Shown here piece after piece: positions 26,564 through 35,186 of a stretch of DNA of 64,000 nt (positions are counted from its first letter, which is position 1; each line of letters begins with the position of its first letter). Source of the DNA: an uncultured Lachnospiraceae bacterium (lineage in GTDB: Bacteria; Bacillota; Clostridia; Lachnospirales; Lachnospiraceae); the NCBI GenBank assembly GCA_902788035.1, contig CADAIL010000011.1, forward strand, positions 1 through 64,000, written 5' to 3'. The notes beneath the pieces were generated by a model that was not told the origin of the DNA, ran no database searches, and saw only the letters and a list, made by a program, of their open reading frames with translations. The position numbers were made by a program, and so were the translations under genes.

Positions 26564-27847
26564 TTACTGTTTATCCTCGAAATACTTTCCGGAGATGATG
26601 TCCTCATATCCCTTTCTGTAAAGGTGACGCGGAATACCATCGACCATGATGGGCGGAACATCGCCGCGGATCAGCGGACGTACATATGTGATGAAGTCAT
26701 CTGTTACATATGTGCCTTCCTCATTGACCCATGATCTCGGAACAAGGCGCTCCTCGTTAGCAATCTTATGAACGTCCTTGACCTCTGTGTTGGCCTGATA
26801 CGGATCATCGGATGTACGTACGAATACGACCATCTTGCCTGTATCGCCTTCGTCAGCTGCTGCAAGAGCTGCGCCGCCGACTTCGGAAGCCTCGAGGATG
26901 TCGATACGGGATGCGCAGTGGGAAGCTGCTCTCTGAAGTGTGGAGAGCTCGATTGCGCGGGTCTTGCATCCAAGGCGGTTGGAAAGGATATTTGCAAGAA
27001 CACGTGCTGTACCGGAAAGCTGCTTGTGGCCGAATGCGTCGACGTAATCAATGCCGTCGCCAAGCTCCATGACGAACTTGCCGTCCGCTGTCTTGATACC
27101 TTCGGATACGCAGACAACTACAGAGTTCTTTTCCTTGAGCAGGCTCTCGCATTTTGCGACGAACTTGTCAACATCAAATGCGATTTCCGGAAGATAGATA
27201 GCATCCGGTCCCTGGCAGTCTTCGCCTTCAGCGAGGCATGCAGCGCCTGTAAGCCAGCCTGCGTTGCGGCCCATGATCTCAACGACCGTAACTGTGCCGT
27301 GTGCTGTCAGGATGGACATACCGTCGCGAATGATTTCTTTTACAGATGTGCCGATGTACTTGGCAGCTGAGCCGTAGCCCGGTGTATGGTCTGTCAGAGC
27401 GAGGTCGTTGTCGATTGTCTTCGGGCAGCCGACGAAACGGACCTTGGAGCCTGTGAGCATACCATAGTCAGACAGTTTCTTGATTGTATCCATGGAATCA
27501 TTGCCGCCGATGTAGATGAAGCAGTCGATTTCAAGATCATCAAGGATGCCAAAGATCTTGTCGAATACTTCTTTGTCTTCATGAATTTCCGGAAGCTGGA
27601 AACGGCAGGAGCCGAGGTATGCAGCCGGTGTTCTCTTCAGAAGCTCTTCGTCAAGTCCGCTCTGGATATGCTCGGAAAGATCGATGTAATGACCCTTCAT
27701 GAGACCCTGAACGCCATGTACCATGCCGTAAACTTTCTTGTAGCCGCGCTCTTTCGCTGAACGGTATACGCCTGCCAGTGAAGAATTGATTGCAGCTGTC
27801 GGGCCGCCGGACTGACCGACAATGATGTTTCTCTTCTCTGAGTTCAT
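26564..27847 (-). CDS. pfp: 6-phosphofructokinase, PPi-dependent type
   Basis: A 427-residue phosphofructokinase. Motifs: GQSGGPTAAINSS (residues 12-24), the nucleotide/PPi site YIGGNDSMDTI (about residue 115) in which ATP-dependent enzymes have GGDGS, and PKTIDNDL (about residue 143), which is typical of PPi-dependent enzymes; MGRNAGWLTGAACLA follows. It would phosphorylate fructose 6-phosphate reversibly with PPi. The length and these motifs favour PPi over ATP, but the donor should be tested. AGGAGG precedes the ATG. A vegetative-type promoter lies about 90 bases upstream and a terminator follows, so it is a single-gene unit. Confidence 0.9.
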   Translation of the reverse strand: MNSEKRNIIVGQSGGPTAAINSSLAGVYRSAKERGYKKVYGMVHGVQGLMKGHYIDLSEHIQSGLDEELLKRTPAAYLGSCRFQLPEIHEDKEVFDKIFGILDDLEIDCFIYIGGNDSMDTIKKLSDYGMLTGSKVRFVGCPKTIDNDLALTDHTPGYGSAAKYIGTSVKEIIRDGMSILTAHGTVTVVEIMGRNAGWLTGAACLAEGEDCQGPDAIYLPEIAFDVDKFVAKCESLLKEKNSVVVCVSEGIKTADGKFVMELGDGIDYVDAFGHKQLSGTARVLANILSNRLGCKTRAIELSTLQRAASHCASRIDILEASEVGGAALAAADEGDTGKMVVFVRTSDDPYQANTEVKDVHKIANEERLVPRSWVNEEGTYVTDDFITYVRPLIRGDVPPIMVDGIPRHLYRKGYEDIISGKYFEDKQ

Positions 27848-27938
27848 AATATCCTCCTCAAGATGAATAACGCATGCGCGTCATTTTCAGGTATTCTGCG
27901 CCCCGGTTCTATTGTAGTAAACCTGCACAGTCTTAGTC

Positions 27939-27967
27939 ATTTTAGTCTATTCAGAATAAATATTCAA
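27939..27967 (-). promoter_or_regulatory. Promoter for the phosphofructokinase gene
   Basis: On the minus strand TTGAAT (27962-27967), a 17-base spacer and TAAAAT (27939-27944) match a vegetative sigma-factor promoter. It lies 92 bases upstream of the ATG. The 27968-28050 stretch beyond it holds nothing I recognise. Confidence 0.65.
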
Positions 27968-28053
27968 GGGGATTCATAAAAAAAGCAAGTAAAGTACATC
28001 TTTCTTACCGAATGCTTCATGACCGGACATGAGGGATAGTCCCTTGTCAGCGC

Positions 28054-28085
28054 AAAAGCCCGGCCGCGTAAAACGACCGGGCTTT
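28054..28085. terminator. Terminator of the SPFH/zinc-ribbon gene
   Basis: A 12-bp stem with one mismatch (AAAGCCCGG core) and a 7-base loop; on the minus strand the stem itself ends in a short T run. It follows the stop of the SPFH gene by about 90 bases. Confidence 0.7.
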
Positions 28086-28175
28086 GTAAATTATTATGCT
28101 GTTCTTTCAGCACATGAAGCTGCTGTTATCGTCCTTATCCAATCCGGAGACTGTCATCCGAAAAAGCACATTTCC

Positions 28176-29438
28176 TTATCCGATCTTTGTTCCGCAGTTC
28201 GGGCAGAATTTCGGCGGATTTGCCGGATCCGGGAACGGCTGGCCGCAGTTCGTGCAGAAAGCCGCTGCCGCCGGTGCCGGCTTCGGGCTACCGCAGTTCG
28301 GGCAGAACTTGCCTGTGTTCACGCTGCCGCAGGAGCATGTCCATGTATCCCCGCTCTGGATCGCCGACTTAGCTGCCTGCTGCTGAGCACCCTGCTGCAT
28401 GAGACCGGCAATGTTCGCGCCTGCGTTGTTCTGACCCATCATGCCCATAGCGGCGAAGCCTGTGATCGCGCCGGCTGTATTGGCAGCCGCTGCCTGAGCA
28501 GCCTGTGTCTGACCGATGCCCATATAAGCGCCGAGCATGGACGGATCTGTGTAGCCTCTTGTCTCCTGGAACTTTGTGATCTGAGCCTTTGATTTCTCGT
28601 CGGCGTCGAGCATGTTGATGGCGATCTTGAAGACAGAGATACCGCGTGCTTCATGCCACTCTTCGTCGAGAAGCTTGTCGACGTCTTTGGTGAGCTGATA
28701 CTCATTGGCGGCAATGTCCTGATAGCCGATGCGCAGCTTGTTAAGGCCGGCAACGCCCTGGCGGATCGCTGCGATTGCCTCGGACTTGATCTGCGGCTCG
28801 ATGTCCTCTCGTCTTACGAGGCCGGATCCGTTTGAGCCGGTCGCCTGCGCGCCGATGACGGAGAAGAACTTGCCCGGATCTGTGACCTGGATTGAATATA
28901 CGCCGTTGCCCATGAGGGTCGTCGCGATGTGCCAGATCGGCTTGTCTGTTGTCCAGTCTTTCTCCCAGTGATCAAATGTAATATTGCCGGAGCCCCACTT
29001 GAAGCCCTGGATCTCGCCGAGATTGATGAAATAGACGCGCTGTGTGTGCACTCTCTGACCGCCGGCCTTGAACTGCTCTACGACCGAATGAGCGAGGGCT
29101 GCAAATCCGCTGTTGCTTCCTGCAAGTGCTGACGGTGCCTGGGAAGCGTCGAACTGATATCTGCCCGGCTCCGCGCAGAAGTCCACGATAGCACCGTCCT
29201 CAACGAGGATCATGCACTGATTTTCCTGGACATCGATGATGGAGCCTGATGAGATGATGTTCTCATCGCTGTTCTTGTTTTTAGATCTCGGTCCAACGAT
29301 TCTGTTAGCGCGTTTCTGGATGACGCCGCCCGACATGTCGCCGCTCTCGAAATAATCGATCCAGCTGTTACCGAGTGTCGTGTTAAGTGAAGCTGCTCCC
29401 GCTCCGAGTACTGCTGCCGCAAGTCTGATTAAACCCAT
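28176..29438 (-). CDS. SPFH-domain protein with zinc ribbons (YdjI-like)
   Basis: The start at 29438 is supported by AAGGAG eight bases upstream; a start ten codons earlier lacks one. 420 residues. The N-terminal part resembles the SPFH/virion-core-like domain of B. subtilis YdjI (MGLIRLAAAVLGAGAAS, GNSWIDYFESGDMSGGVI, AEPGRYQFDASQAPS). A glycine/alanine-rich stretch follows, then two C-terminal zinc ribbons (CSCGSVNTGKFCPNCG and CTNCGQP...KFCPNCG). In B. subtilis the ydjGHI products form a membrane complex that recruits PspA under envelope stress. Here it lies third in a matching three-gene set. Confidence 0.82.
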   Translation of the reverse strand: MGLIRLAAAVLGAGAASLNTTLGNSWIDYFESGDMSGGVIQKRANRIVGPRSKNKNSDENIISSGSIIDVQENQCMILVEDGAIVDFCAEPGRYQFDASQAPSALAGSNSGFAALAHSVVEQFKAGGQRVHTQRVYFINLGEIQGFKWGSGNITFDHWEKDWTTDKPIWHIATTLMGNGVYSIQVTDPGKFFSVIGAQATGSNGSGLVRREDIEPQIKSEAIAAIRQGVAGLNKLRIGYQDIAANEYQLTKDVDKLLDEEWHEARGISVFKIAINMLDADEKSKAQITKFQETRGYTDPSMLGAYMGIGQTQAAQAAAANTAGAITGFAAMGMMGQNNAGANIAGLMQQGAQQQAAKSAIQSGDTWTCSCGSVNTGKFCPNCGSPKPAPAAAAFCTNCGQPFPDPANPPKFCPNCGTKIG

Positions 29439-29604
29439 TATGTAACTCCTTTCTGGCCTTTGGGCCATTGAATGAATTCTTATTTATTATCTGCGGTGCA
29501 TCGTCATTTGCCGCGCACCTGCAGTCCAAAGCAATGTACTTTTTGTATTTCATGAGTTCCACACAGGAACCTCATACCGCCTCCGCCCGTGGAGCCGTCT
29601 CCGA

Positions 29605-30669
29605 TCAGAAATGACCGCCTCCGCCTGAGAAGCCTCCGCCTCCGCCTGAGAAGCCGCCTCCGGAATGCGTGCCTCCGGAGAAGCCGCCTCCGCCGCTGCT
29701 GTGGTGCTCCTTGACGATTCTTCTCTGGGACGTATGCTTGCCGAGGAAGATGGCGTTGTGACCTGTCTGCCTGAAGTTGAGGGTCTTTACCGCGATCTTG
29801 GCGTTATTGACCGGCTGGCTGCTGCTGTGCTTCGCAAGCAGGCTCACCAGCGTGATGAGCGACAGGACCGCGCTTATGATCAGTGAGAACGGTGTCGGCA
29901 TCAGCGCATAGGCTACATTGTCAAGCTTGTAGACGTCCTTCAGGAACGTGTTGCATACATCGTAGTATCTCTGGTTCCTCATGCCGTCCAGCACGTCGTT
30001 GTAGACTTTCTCCTCAAAATCGACGTACTTTTCCGCCTTGTATTTGCCGCTTCCCGCCGTCCAGATCATCCGGTTGTTCATGTCGAGCAGGAAGATCAAG
30101 CCGTCATCCGTGATCGCATTGTCCATGTAGAACTGCTCGGCATACTTCATGGAGGTCTCGTTGCCGTAGCTTATATCAAGCGGAATATCTGTGGATGTGA
30201 GGATTATGATTTCACATTTCTTTTTACCCTCAAGTTCCGCTATATAGTCTGACAGAGATTTCTCCTCCGAAGTCGTGAGCAGGTCCGCGTAGTCATAGAC
30301 TCTCTGAGAATTGTCTGCCACATAGGGCATGTAGATGACCGTGCCGTTGTTCGTCGTATACGGTCCGCTGCCGTGAGGACCTGTAGGCTCGACTGTTACA
30401 GGCTCTGAGGCTTCCGTCCCATCGGCCTGAATTTCCGAATCAGAATTGTCCGCACCGGACAGATCGATCTCGCCTTCGTTGTCGGTGGTGTCTTCATCAG
30501 TGTCTTCCTGCAAATCAAAATCGCCCGCATACGCGTCCGTCCCCTCATAGGTATCAGCCTCTGTCTCATCGAGGACAAGACCTGCTCCGTAGACCGGTGA
30601 GATGAGCCCGATCACGAGGGCGAGGATAACAAGGATGACCGATAACTGTTTTATTCGTCCGATCTTCAT
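29605..30669 (-). CDS. TPM-domain membrane protein (YdjH/YgcG-like)
   Basis: The start at 30669 is chosen because it opens with a signal sequence (MKIGRIKQLS, then a hydrophobic core up to GAG) and overlaps the upstream stop (TGATG). 354 residues: signal or N-terminal anchor, acidic linker (about 30-95), TPM domain (VYDYADLLTTSEEKSLSDYIAELEGKKKCEIIILTS), a membrane helix (FSLIISAVLSLITLVSLLA) and a glycine/serine-rich C-terminus with SGGGF repeats. TPM domains are proposed phosphatases or membrane-protein quality-control modules. It corresponds to B. subtilis YdjH by domain content and order. Confidence 0.82.
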   Translation of the reverse strand: MKIGRIKQLSVILVILALVIGLISPVYGAGLVLDETEADTYEGTDAYAGDFDLQEDTDEDTTDNEGEIDLSGADNSDSEIQADGTEASEPVTVEPTGPHGSGPYTTNNGTVIYMPYVADNSQRVYDYADLLTTSEEKSLSDYIAELEGKKKCEIIILTSTDIPLDISYGNETSMKYAEQFYMDNAITDDGLIFLLDMNNRMIWTAGSGKYKAEKYVDFEEKVYNDVLDGMRNQRYYDVCNTFLKDVYKLDNVAYALMPTPFSLIISAVLSLITLVSLLAKHSSSQPVNNAKIAVKTLNFRQTGHNAIFLGKHTSQRRIVKEHHSSGGGGFSGGTHSGGGFSGGGGGFSGGGGHF

Positions 30670-31757
30670 CAAATCACCCCCAATACGCGGATGATCATCA
30701 TCACGATCTGGCTGAAAAGGAAGACTCCGCCGCAGATCTCCGCAAGACGCATCGGATCCTTGGGGATCTCGCCCATAATTTTTCCTGTCTGGCCGTTCAT
30801 GCCGAAGATGTATTTCTTTCCCTTGTACTCGGTATACATCATCCAGACCGGAAGCATCGCGTAGTGCACCGCATTGTGGGACCATGTGAACTGCTCGGAC
30901 TGAATCTCGGTGCCTCCATTGTAGGTCCCGACATGATCGAGAGCGGCTTTGGTCAGTGATTCTTTCGCTCTGATCTTGGCTCTCGGCTCATTCTTGGCAG
31001 CGTCCTCATCCCACTTCTGGGTGTAGAAACCCGCGAGATATGCCGGGTTGAAGTTCTTCATTTTGCTGAAGTCAAAGGGCTCTATGGAATCCATGAGAGT
31101 GTTGTCCATCTCCTTCAGAGCGTCCGCCGGGATGTTGCGGAATTCCCCGTGCGCTCCCTCGTCGATCTGGTATCTGGAAATCTCTGTGTATTCGACATCG
31201 GCCGTGATCCAGGTCCTTCTCCTTTTGGCTATGACTCTGATCTCAGCGTCGCCGTCAAATGTGTAGAGCCAGTAGGGAACGTACATGCCCTTGATTTTTT
31301 CGATTGTTGATTTCTTTGTGAAGAGTCTCGGCGTCAGGATCGACTTCTTGCAGAGGGCTTTGTAAGCCGCCTCGACGTCTTTTCTCTCCTTGACAAAGGG
31401 AAGTACATAGTCCGGCTTGAAATTACCGCTCAGGTTTCCTTCCAGCGTGATAGCGCGGTTGCAGTATACGCAGGTCGTCGCCGCAGTATCCTTCGAGGTG
31501 ATGACCTCTGCGCCGCAGTGAGGGCATTTGTAAATTACGAGGTCACCTGTGGAGTCATCGGTCGATGCTTCCGTGACAGGTCCTTCCACATATGCCGCTT
31601 CCTGGACTGCTCCGCCATCCTGCGCTCCCTGACCTTCCGGCGTGTAATTATACTCGGACGGGTCAAATGTCGATCCGCAGTACTCGCATTGCAGCTGTCC
31701 TATCGCAGGATTGAAGTAGAGCTCAGCGCCGCATGTTTTACAATTGTACTTCGCCAT
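30669..31757 (-). CDS. TFIIB-type zinc-ribbon membrane protein (YdjG-like)
   Basis: The start at 31757 has AGGAGG eight bases upstream; the frame extends ten codons further without a ribosome site. 362 residues: two zinc ribbons (CKTCGAELYF...CEYCGSTF at residues 5-30 and CPHCGAEVI...CVYCNRAI near residues 80-105), a central domain (FKPDYVLPFVKERKDVEAAYKAL), and one or more hydrophobic C-terminal segments (YAMLPVWMMY, GGVFLFSQIVMMII). Domain order matches B. subtilis YdjG. It is translationally coupled to the TPM gene. No pspA-like gene is present upstream. Confidence 0.82.
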   Translation of the reverse strand: MAKYNCKTCGAELYFNPAIGQLQCEYCGSTFDPSEYNYTPEGQGAQDGGAVQEAAYVEGPVTEASTDDSTGDLVIYKCPHCGAEVITSKDTAATTCVYCNRAITLEGNLSGNFKPDYVLPFVKERKDVEAAYKALCKKSILTPRLFTKKSTIEKIKGMYVPYWLYTFDGDAEIRVIAKRRRTWITADVEYTEISRYQIDEGAHGEFRNIPADALKEMDNTLMDSIEPFDFSKMKNFNPAYLAGFYTQKWDEDAAKNEPRAKIRAKESLTKAALDHVGTYNGGTEIQSEQFTWSHNAVHYAMLPVWMMYTEYKGKKYIFGMNGQTGKIMGEIPKDPMRLAEICGGVFLFSQIVMMIIRVLGVI

Positions 31758-31902
31758 ATGCTTCCTCCTTTCTCCTGTCACCCACATAATTCAAATCCCG
31801 GTGCCCGGGAACAGCTTCATGTCGATAACAGGTCAGCTTTCATACTAAGTATACAGATTATTTGTTACAGATGCATTATTTTTTGGGAACATTTATGAAA
31901 AT
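31758..31902 (-). other. Upstream region of the ydjG-like gene
   Basis: AT-rich 5' region without a gene. On the minus strand a TATACT near 31845 could be a -10 element, but the -35 is weak. No clear ECF-type promoter like those that drive the B. subtilis counterpart was recognised. Repeats fill the adjoining space up to glyS. Confidence 0.3.
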
Positions 31903-31999
31903 TTTATCTCAGTGGGGAAGACCCCCGCTTCTGTAAGCGGTGGGTAAATCAATATCCTGCTTGTCTCAGTGGCGGGTCACAATCCCCCACTGAGATAAA
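31903..31999. repeat. Inverted-repeat element with internal hairpins
   Basis: Identical 15-base ends in inverted orientation (TTTATCTCAGTGGGG at 31903-31917 and its complement at 31985-31999) enclose two further hairpins: ACCCCCGCTT...AAGCGGTGGGT (31921-31945) and TCTCAGTGGCGGGT pairing with 31984-31995. There is no coding sequence. The subterminal hairpins recall ends of IS200/IS605-type or MITE-like elements; that is inference only. Confidence 0.6.
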
Positions 32000-32010
32000 C
32001 GCTCCGCGAC

Positions 32011-32092
32011 GATGCGCAGGGATTCGGTTGGGAATTATGTCAGCTGGCGCTGACCCGAATCCCGCGCCAAGTCTCGCGAGCGAGACTTGAAT
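32011..32092. repeat. Two-hairpin intergenic repeat, copy 1
   Basis: An 82-base unit that recurs at 39116-39200 in the same orientation at roughly 85% identity by eye. Hairpin 1 pairs GGATTCGG with CCGAATCC and has an inner GTCAGC/GCTGAC stem; hairpin 2 is the palindrome GTCTCGCGAGCGAGAC. Differences between the copies spare both outer stems. Confidence 0.75.
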
Positions 32093-32100
32093 CTGAGAGT

Positions 32101-32191
32101 GTAACAGTTCAAACGGGCTACACTTATTTTCGATGAAGATGATGTTTGCGCCGGTATATGAGACTCAGATGCAGCCCATCTGAACTGTTAC
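32101..32191. repeat. Palindromic repeat related to 42487-42797
   Basis: Ends GTAACAGTTCA and TGAACTGTTAC, each continuing into GGGCT/AGCCC, form an inverted repeat of about 20 bp. The inner TTTTCGATGAAGATG and CGCCGG segments are shared with the element at 42597-42797, so this is a shorter member of the same family. Confidence 0.7.
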
Positions 32192-32206
32192 GTTGGAAAT
32201 GAATTT

Positions 32207-32254
32207 GGGACGGTTCTTTCCGCGTGGATTTTTCCACGCGGAAAGAACCGTCCC
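32207..32254. repeat. Perfect 22-bp hairpin downstream of glyS
   Basis: GGGACGGTTCTTTCCGCGTGGA, a TTTT loop and the exact complement. It lies 11 bases after the glyS stop, so on the minus strand it could end the glyS transcript, although no T run follows. The sequence is REP-like in character. Confidence 0.8.
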
Positions 32255-32265
32255 AGACTAGTGTT

Positions 32266-33702
32266 TTAGAATGTGAATTTATCAGCGAAGTAAGCGTCCA
32301 GCTCGTCGATCTTGACGCGGACCTGCTCCATCGTATCACGGTCACGGATCGTGACTGCATTATCCTCGGCGGAGTCGAAGTCATAAGTGATGCAGAACGG
32401 TGTTCCGATCTCATCCTGTCTTCTGTATCTCTTGCCGATGTTTCCGCGGTCATCGTACTCGCAGTTGTATTTCTTGCAGAGCGCTGTGTAGATCTCGGTC
32501 GCCGGATCCGCCAGCTTCTTGGAAAGCGGAAGAACAGCGATCTTGACCGGTGCAAGTGCCGGATGGAAATGAAGGACTGTACGGACATCATTCTTCGCCT
32601 CGTCCAGGACTTCCTCATCGTATGCCGCGCACAGGAAAGCGAGCGTCATGCGGTCAACGCCGAGCGACGGCTCGATGACGTACGGGATGTAGCGCTCCTT
32701 AGTCTCATCGTCGAAGTACGTCATATCCTCACCGGAGACTTCCTGATGACGTCCGAGGTCGTAATCTGTGCGGTCAGCGATGCCCCACAGCTCGCCCCAG
32801 CCGAACGGGAACAGGAACTCAACGTCTGTTGTGCCCTTGCTGTAGAAGGAGAGCTCCGCCTGGTCATGGTCGCGGAAGCGAAGTTCGTCTTCCTTGAGAC
32901 CGAGGGAGAACAGCCACTTCTTTGCAAATGCTTTCCAGTACTCGAACCACTCAAGATCCGTATCCGGCTTGCAGAAGAACTCGAGCTCCATCTGCTCGAA
33001 CTCGCGTGTACGGAATGTGAAGTTGCCCGGTGTGATCTCGTTGCGGAAAGATTTTCCGATCTGGCCGATACCGAACGGCAGCTTCTTTCTGGATGTGCGC
33101 TGTACGTTCTTGAAGTTGACAAAGATGCCCTGTGCGGTCTCCGGACGGAGATATACAGTATTCTTGGCATCCTCTGTGACTCCCTGGAATGTCTTGAACA
33201 TCAGGTTGAACTGACGGATATTTGTAAAATTGTGCTTTCCGCATGTCGGACAAGGGATTTTATGCTCGAAGATGAAGTTCTCCATTTCCTCGTTGGACCA
33301 TCCGTCGACGGAGCCGAGCGGCTCATCGTCTGTGCCGTAAGCTTCCTTATCGGCTGCTGTAATCGCAATTTTATGCTCATGGCAATAATCCTCGATCAGC
33401 TTGTCCGCGCGGAATCTCTCGTGGCATTCCTTGCAGTCCATAAGCGGATCGGAGAAGGAGCCCAGATGTCCGGACGCGATCCATGTCTGCGGATTCATGA
33501 GGATAGCGCTGTCAAGACCAACGTTGTATGGATTTTCCTGAATGAATTTCTGCCACCATGCCTTCTTTACGTTATTCTTCAGCTCAACGCCGAGATTGCC
33601 GTAATCCCATGTATTTGCAAGTCCACCGTAGATCTCAGAACCCGGGAAGATAAATCCGCGTGATTTTGAGAGCGCGACAATTTTATCCATCGTCTTTTCC
33701 AT
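32266..33702 (-). CDS. glyS: Glycyl-tRNA synthetase, single-chain dimeric type
   Basis: 478 residues, the archaeal/eukaryotic-like alpha2 form common in Firmicutes. It charges tRNA-Gly. The N-terminus [31 protein letters not shown], motif 2 region [25 protein letters not shown] and motif 3 region [14 protein letters not shown] are clear; the C-terminal anticodon-binding domain begins near [14 protein letters not shown]. The ATG at 33702 is chosen for its agreement with the family. A TTG three codons upstream is closer to the GAGGAG site and could be the true start. The gene follows the lipoprotein gene by 22 bases and shares its promoter. No T-box leader is visible. Confidence 0.95.
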   Translation of the reverse strand: MEKTMDKIVALSKSRGFIFPGSEIYGGLANTWDYGNLGVELKNNVKKAWWQKFIQENPYNVGLDSAILMNPQTWIASGHLGSFSDPLMDCKECHERFRADKLIEDYCHEHKIAITAADKEAYGTDDEPLGSVDGWSNEEMENFIFEHKIPCPTCGKHNFTNIRQFNLMFKTFQGVTEDAKNTVYLRPETAQGIFVNFKNVQRTSRKKLPFGIGQIGKSFRNEITPGNFTFRTREFEQMELEFFCKPDTDLEWFEYWKAFAKKWLFSLGLKEDELRFRDHDQAELSFYSKGTTDVEFLFPFGWGELWGIADRTDYDLGRHQEVSGEDMTYFDDETKERYIPYVIEPSLGVDRMTLAFLCAAYDEEVLDEAKNDVRTVLHFHPALAPVKIAVLPLSKKLADPATEIYTALCKKYNCEYDDRGNIGKRYRRQDEIGTPFCITYDFDSAEDNAVTIRDRDTMEQVRVKIDELDAYFADKFTF

Positions 33703-33724
33703 AATGTTCAAAACTCTCCTCTTT

Positions 33725-34363
33725 TTATTTATATATGATATAGCAGGGTTCATCAAGCAGAGTCGTTAAGCTGCCTGCGCCTGTTATTGCATATCCGCCT
33801 TCCATGGTTACGTCACCGATCGTATAACTGATCTTGCCAGGCACCTTGATCATGAGCGGTTCCTCCACAATGAGCACCTTCAGGTCATTTCCCCTGCGCG
33901 AAGCCGTCTTTCCGCCGGACTTGTTCTCAAGCTCGCCTATTGTCGTCTTCAGTGTTCCGTCAGAACTGATGACCGCGGTGCTTTTATCAAAGTAACCGTT
34001 TTCAATGGCTGTTGTGAGCGTGCCTGACCATGCCAGGACGTTGTTAAACGACGCGTAATCCTCAAGCGACTTGTATTTAAGGATTACACGCGCCTTCTTT
34101 TTACTTACTTTACACGAATTGAGACTGATTCTCTCATCCTTCGCGCTTTCATTATATTCACTGACGCTGTCCAATATCTGTTTCCTCAGCTCAGTGCCGC
34201 TGTAGTATTCTTTGTCAAATTCACTGATTGAGAAAGCCTTGACATATCCGCCGCTGTCAATCTCAAGACTATTGACTGATTTCAGGAACTCCCCACATCC
34301 GGCAAGATTCAGGACCAGGGCAATCGTCAGGATGAACAAAGTGAGCCTTCCGGCTTTCCTCAT
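33725..34363 (-). CDS. Predicted lipoprotein, 212 residues
   Basis: It has a lipoprotein signal peptide with lipobox LAGC (cysteine at residue 23), so it should be anchored on the outer face of the membrane. The mature part is mixed alpha/beta with [24 protein letters not shown] and a C-terminal beta-rich segment. I do not recognise a family. It is the first gene of a two-gene unit with glyS under the promoter at 34498-34527, an odd partner for a tRNA synthetase. Confidence 0.85.
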   Translation of the reverse strand: MRKAGRLTLFILTIALVLNLAGCGEFLKSVNSLEIDSGGYVKAFSISEFDKEYYSGTELRKQILDSVSEYNESAKDERISLNSCKVSKKKARVILKYKSLEDYASFNNVLAWSGTLTTAIENGYFDKSTAVISSDGTLKTTIGELENKSGGKTASRRGNDLKVLIVEEPLMIKVPGKISYTIGDVTMEGGYAITGAGSLTTLLDEPCYIIYK

Positions 34364-34497
34364 ACTTTCTGCCTCTGAAATATATTTTCAAGAACGCTGC
34401 TTCCCCGGTGCTGCGGCCTATAGCCGGTATATGCGCATGACCTGAAAGTCTCAGGGAAACCCTCGCTCGTTAATCACAAACTACGACAATCTTATGT

Positions 34498-34527
34498 ATT
34501 ATACTAAAATACCCTCTAATCTGTAAA
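34498..34527 (-). promoter_or_regulatory. Promoter for the lipoprotein-glyS unit
   Basis: On the minus strand TTTACA (34522-34527), an 18-base spacer and a perfect TATAAT (34498-34503). It lies about 130 bases upstream of the lipoprotein ATG and just after the recO stop. The leader contains the short inverted repeat CTGAAAGTCTCAG but no T-box or terminator. Confidence 0.75.
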
Positions 34528-34534
34528 GATTTTT

Positions 34535-35173
34535 CTATTCTATCATCATGAGGGAGTGGAACTTCCGGTCGACACAGCTCGCAAGGCTCTTTTTTACATA
34601 CCTTGTGAAATCCCGCTCAGCCTCCGGACTCAGAGAAAATGAGAAGAGCTCCGTCACTTTACATGAGGCTGCATACAAAAGCGCGTACCTTGCGCTGACG
34701 TCCATCCCCCCTGCCTCGTCCGGCGGTGCAAATTCGCCGTTTTCCGCCATCATGCGGCACTCAAATATTCTTCGTATGAGCTGCAGCGGCACATTCCCTT
34801 TAAGTATCGCCCGCAGGGCTACGTAGATCAGATTGACCATCCCCTCCGCACTCAGGCCTTCCCGGCCGTAATATCCGGCAAGTTCGAGAAAGTAGAAGCC
34901 GTAATAGACGCCCGGCTGGCAGGAGGCCAGCTCCGTGAAATAATTAGTAACCTCCACGGATCGCAGCGTGTAGGCATTCCTGCCCTCATAAACACTGAAT
35001 CTCCCGAAAACGAAGGGATTGGACGCAGCAAGCAGAGGGCTGGTCTGCCTGCGCACGCCACGCGCAAATGCAATAATTTTGCCCCTCTCCCTCGTCAGTA
35101 TGACCAGGCGCTTATCAAATTCCCCGATGGGCTGCGCTATGAGCACAACGCCTGTCACCTCTACTGCGTCCAT
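34535..35173 (-). CDS. recO: DNA repair protein RecO
   Basis: A 212-residue RecO, slightly shorter than the usual 240-250. The OB-fold N-terminus is typical (VTGVVLIAQPIGEFDKRLVILTRERGKIIAFARGVRR, then PLLAASNPFVFGRFSVYEGR). RecO helps load RecA at gaps together with RecF and RecR. Only two cysteines remain near the C-terminal half, so the zinc motif of some RecO proteins is absent. Start codon 13 bases after era, with AGAGGAA before it. Confidence 0.93.
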   Translation of the reverse strand: MDAVEVTGVVLIAQPIGEFDKRLVILTRERGKIIAFARGVRRQTSPLLAASNPFVFGRFSVYEGRNAYTLRSVEVTNYFTELASCQPGVYYGFYFLELAGYYGREGLSAEGMVNLIYVALRAILKGNVPLQLIRRIFECRMMAENGEFAPPDEAGGMDVSARYALLYAASCKVTELFSFSLSPEAERDFTRYVKKSLASCVDRKFHSLMMIE

Positions 35174-35186
35174 TCATGTTCCTCTT

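Noticed and set aside
32224..33663. A 479-codon open frame antisense to glyS
   Set aside because: It mirrors the whole of glyS and starts inside a perfect hairpin. No signal supports translation.
33703..33756. Longer glyS start at 33756
   Set aside because: It would overlap the lipoprotein gene, lacks a ribosome site and adds residues not found in the family.
34364..34497. T-box riboswitch in the leader of the lipoprotein-glyS unit
   Set aside because: No T-box sequence, specifier loop or terminator/antiterminator pair was found in the leader of about 130 bases.
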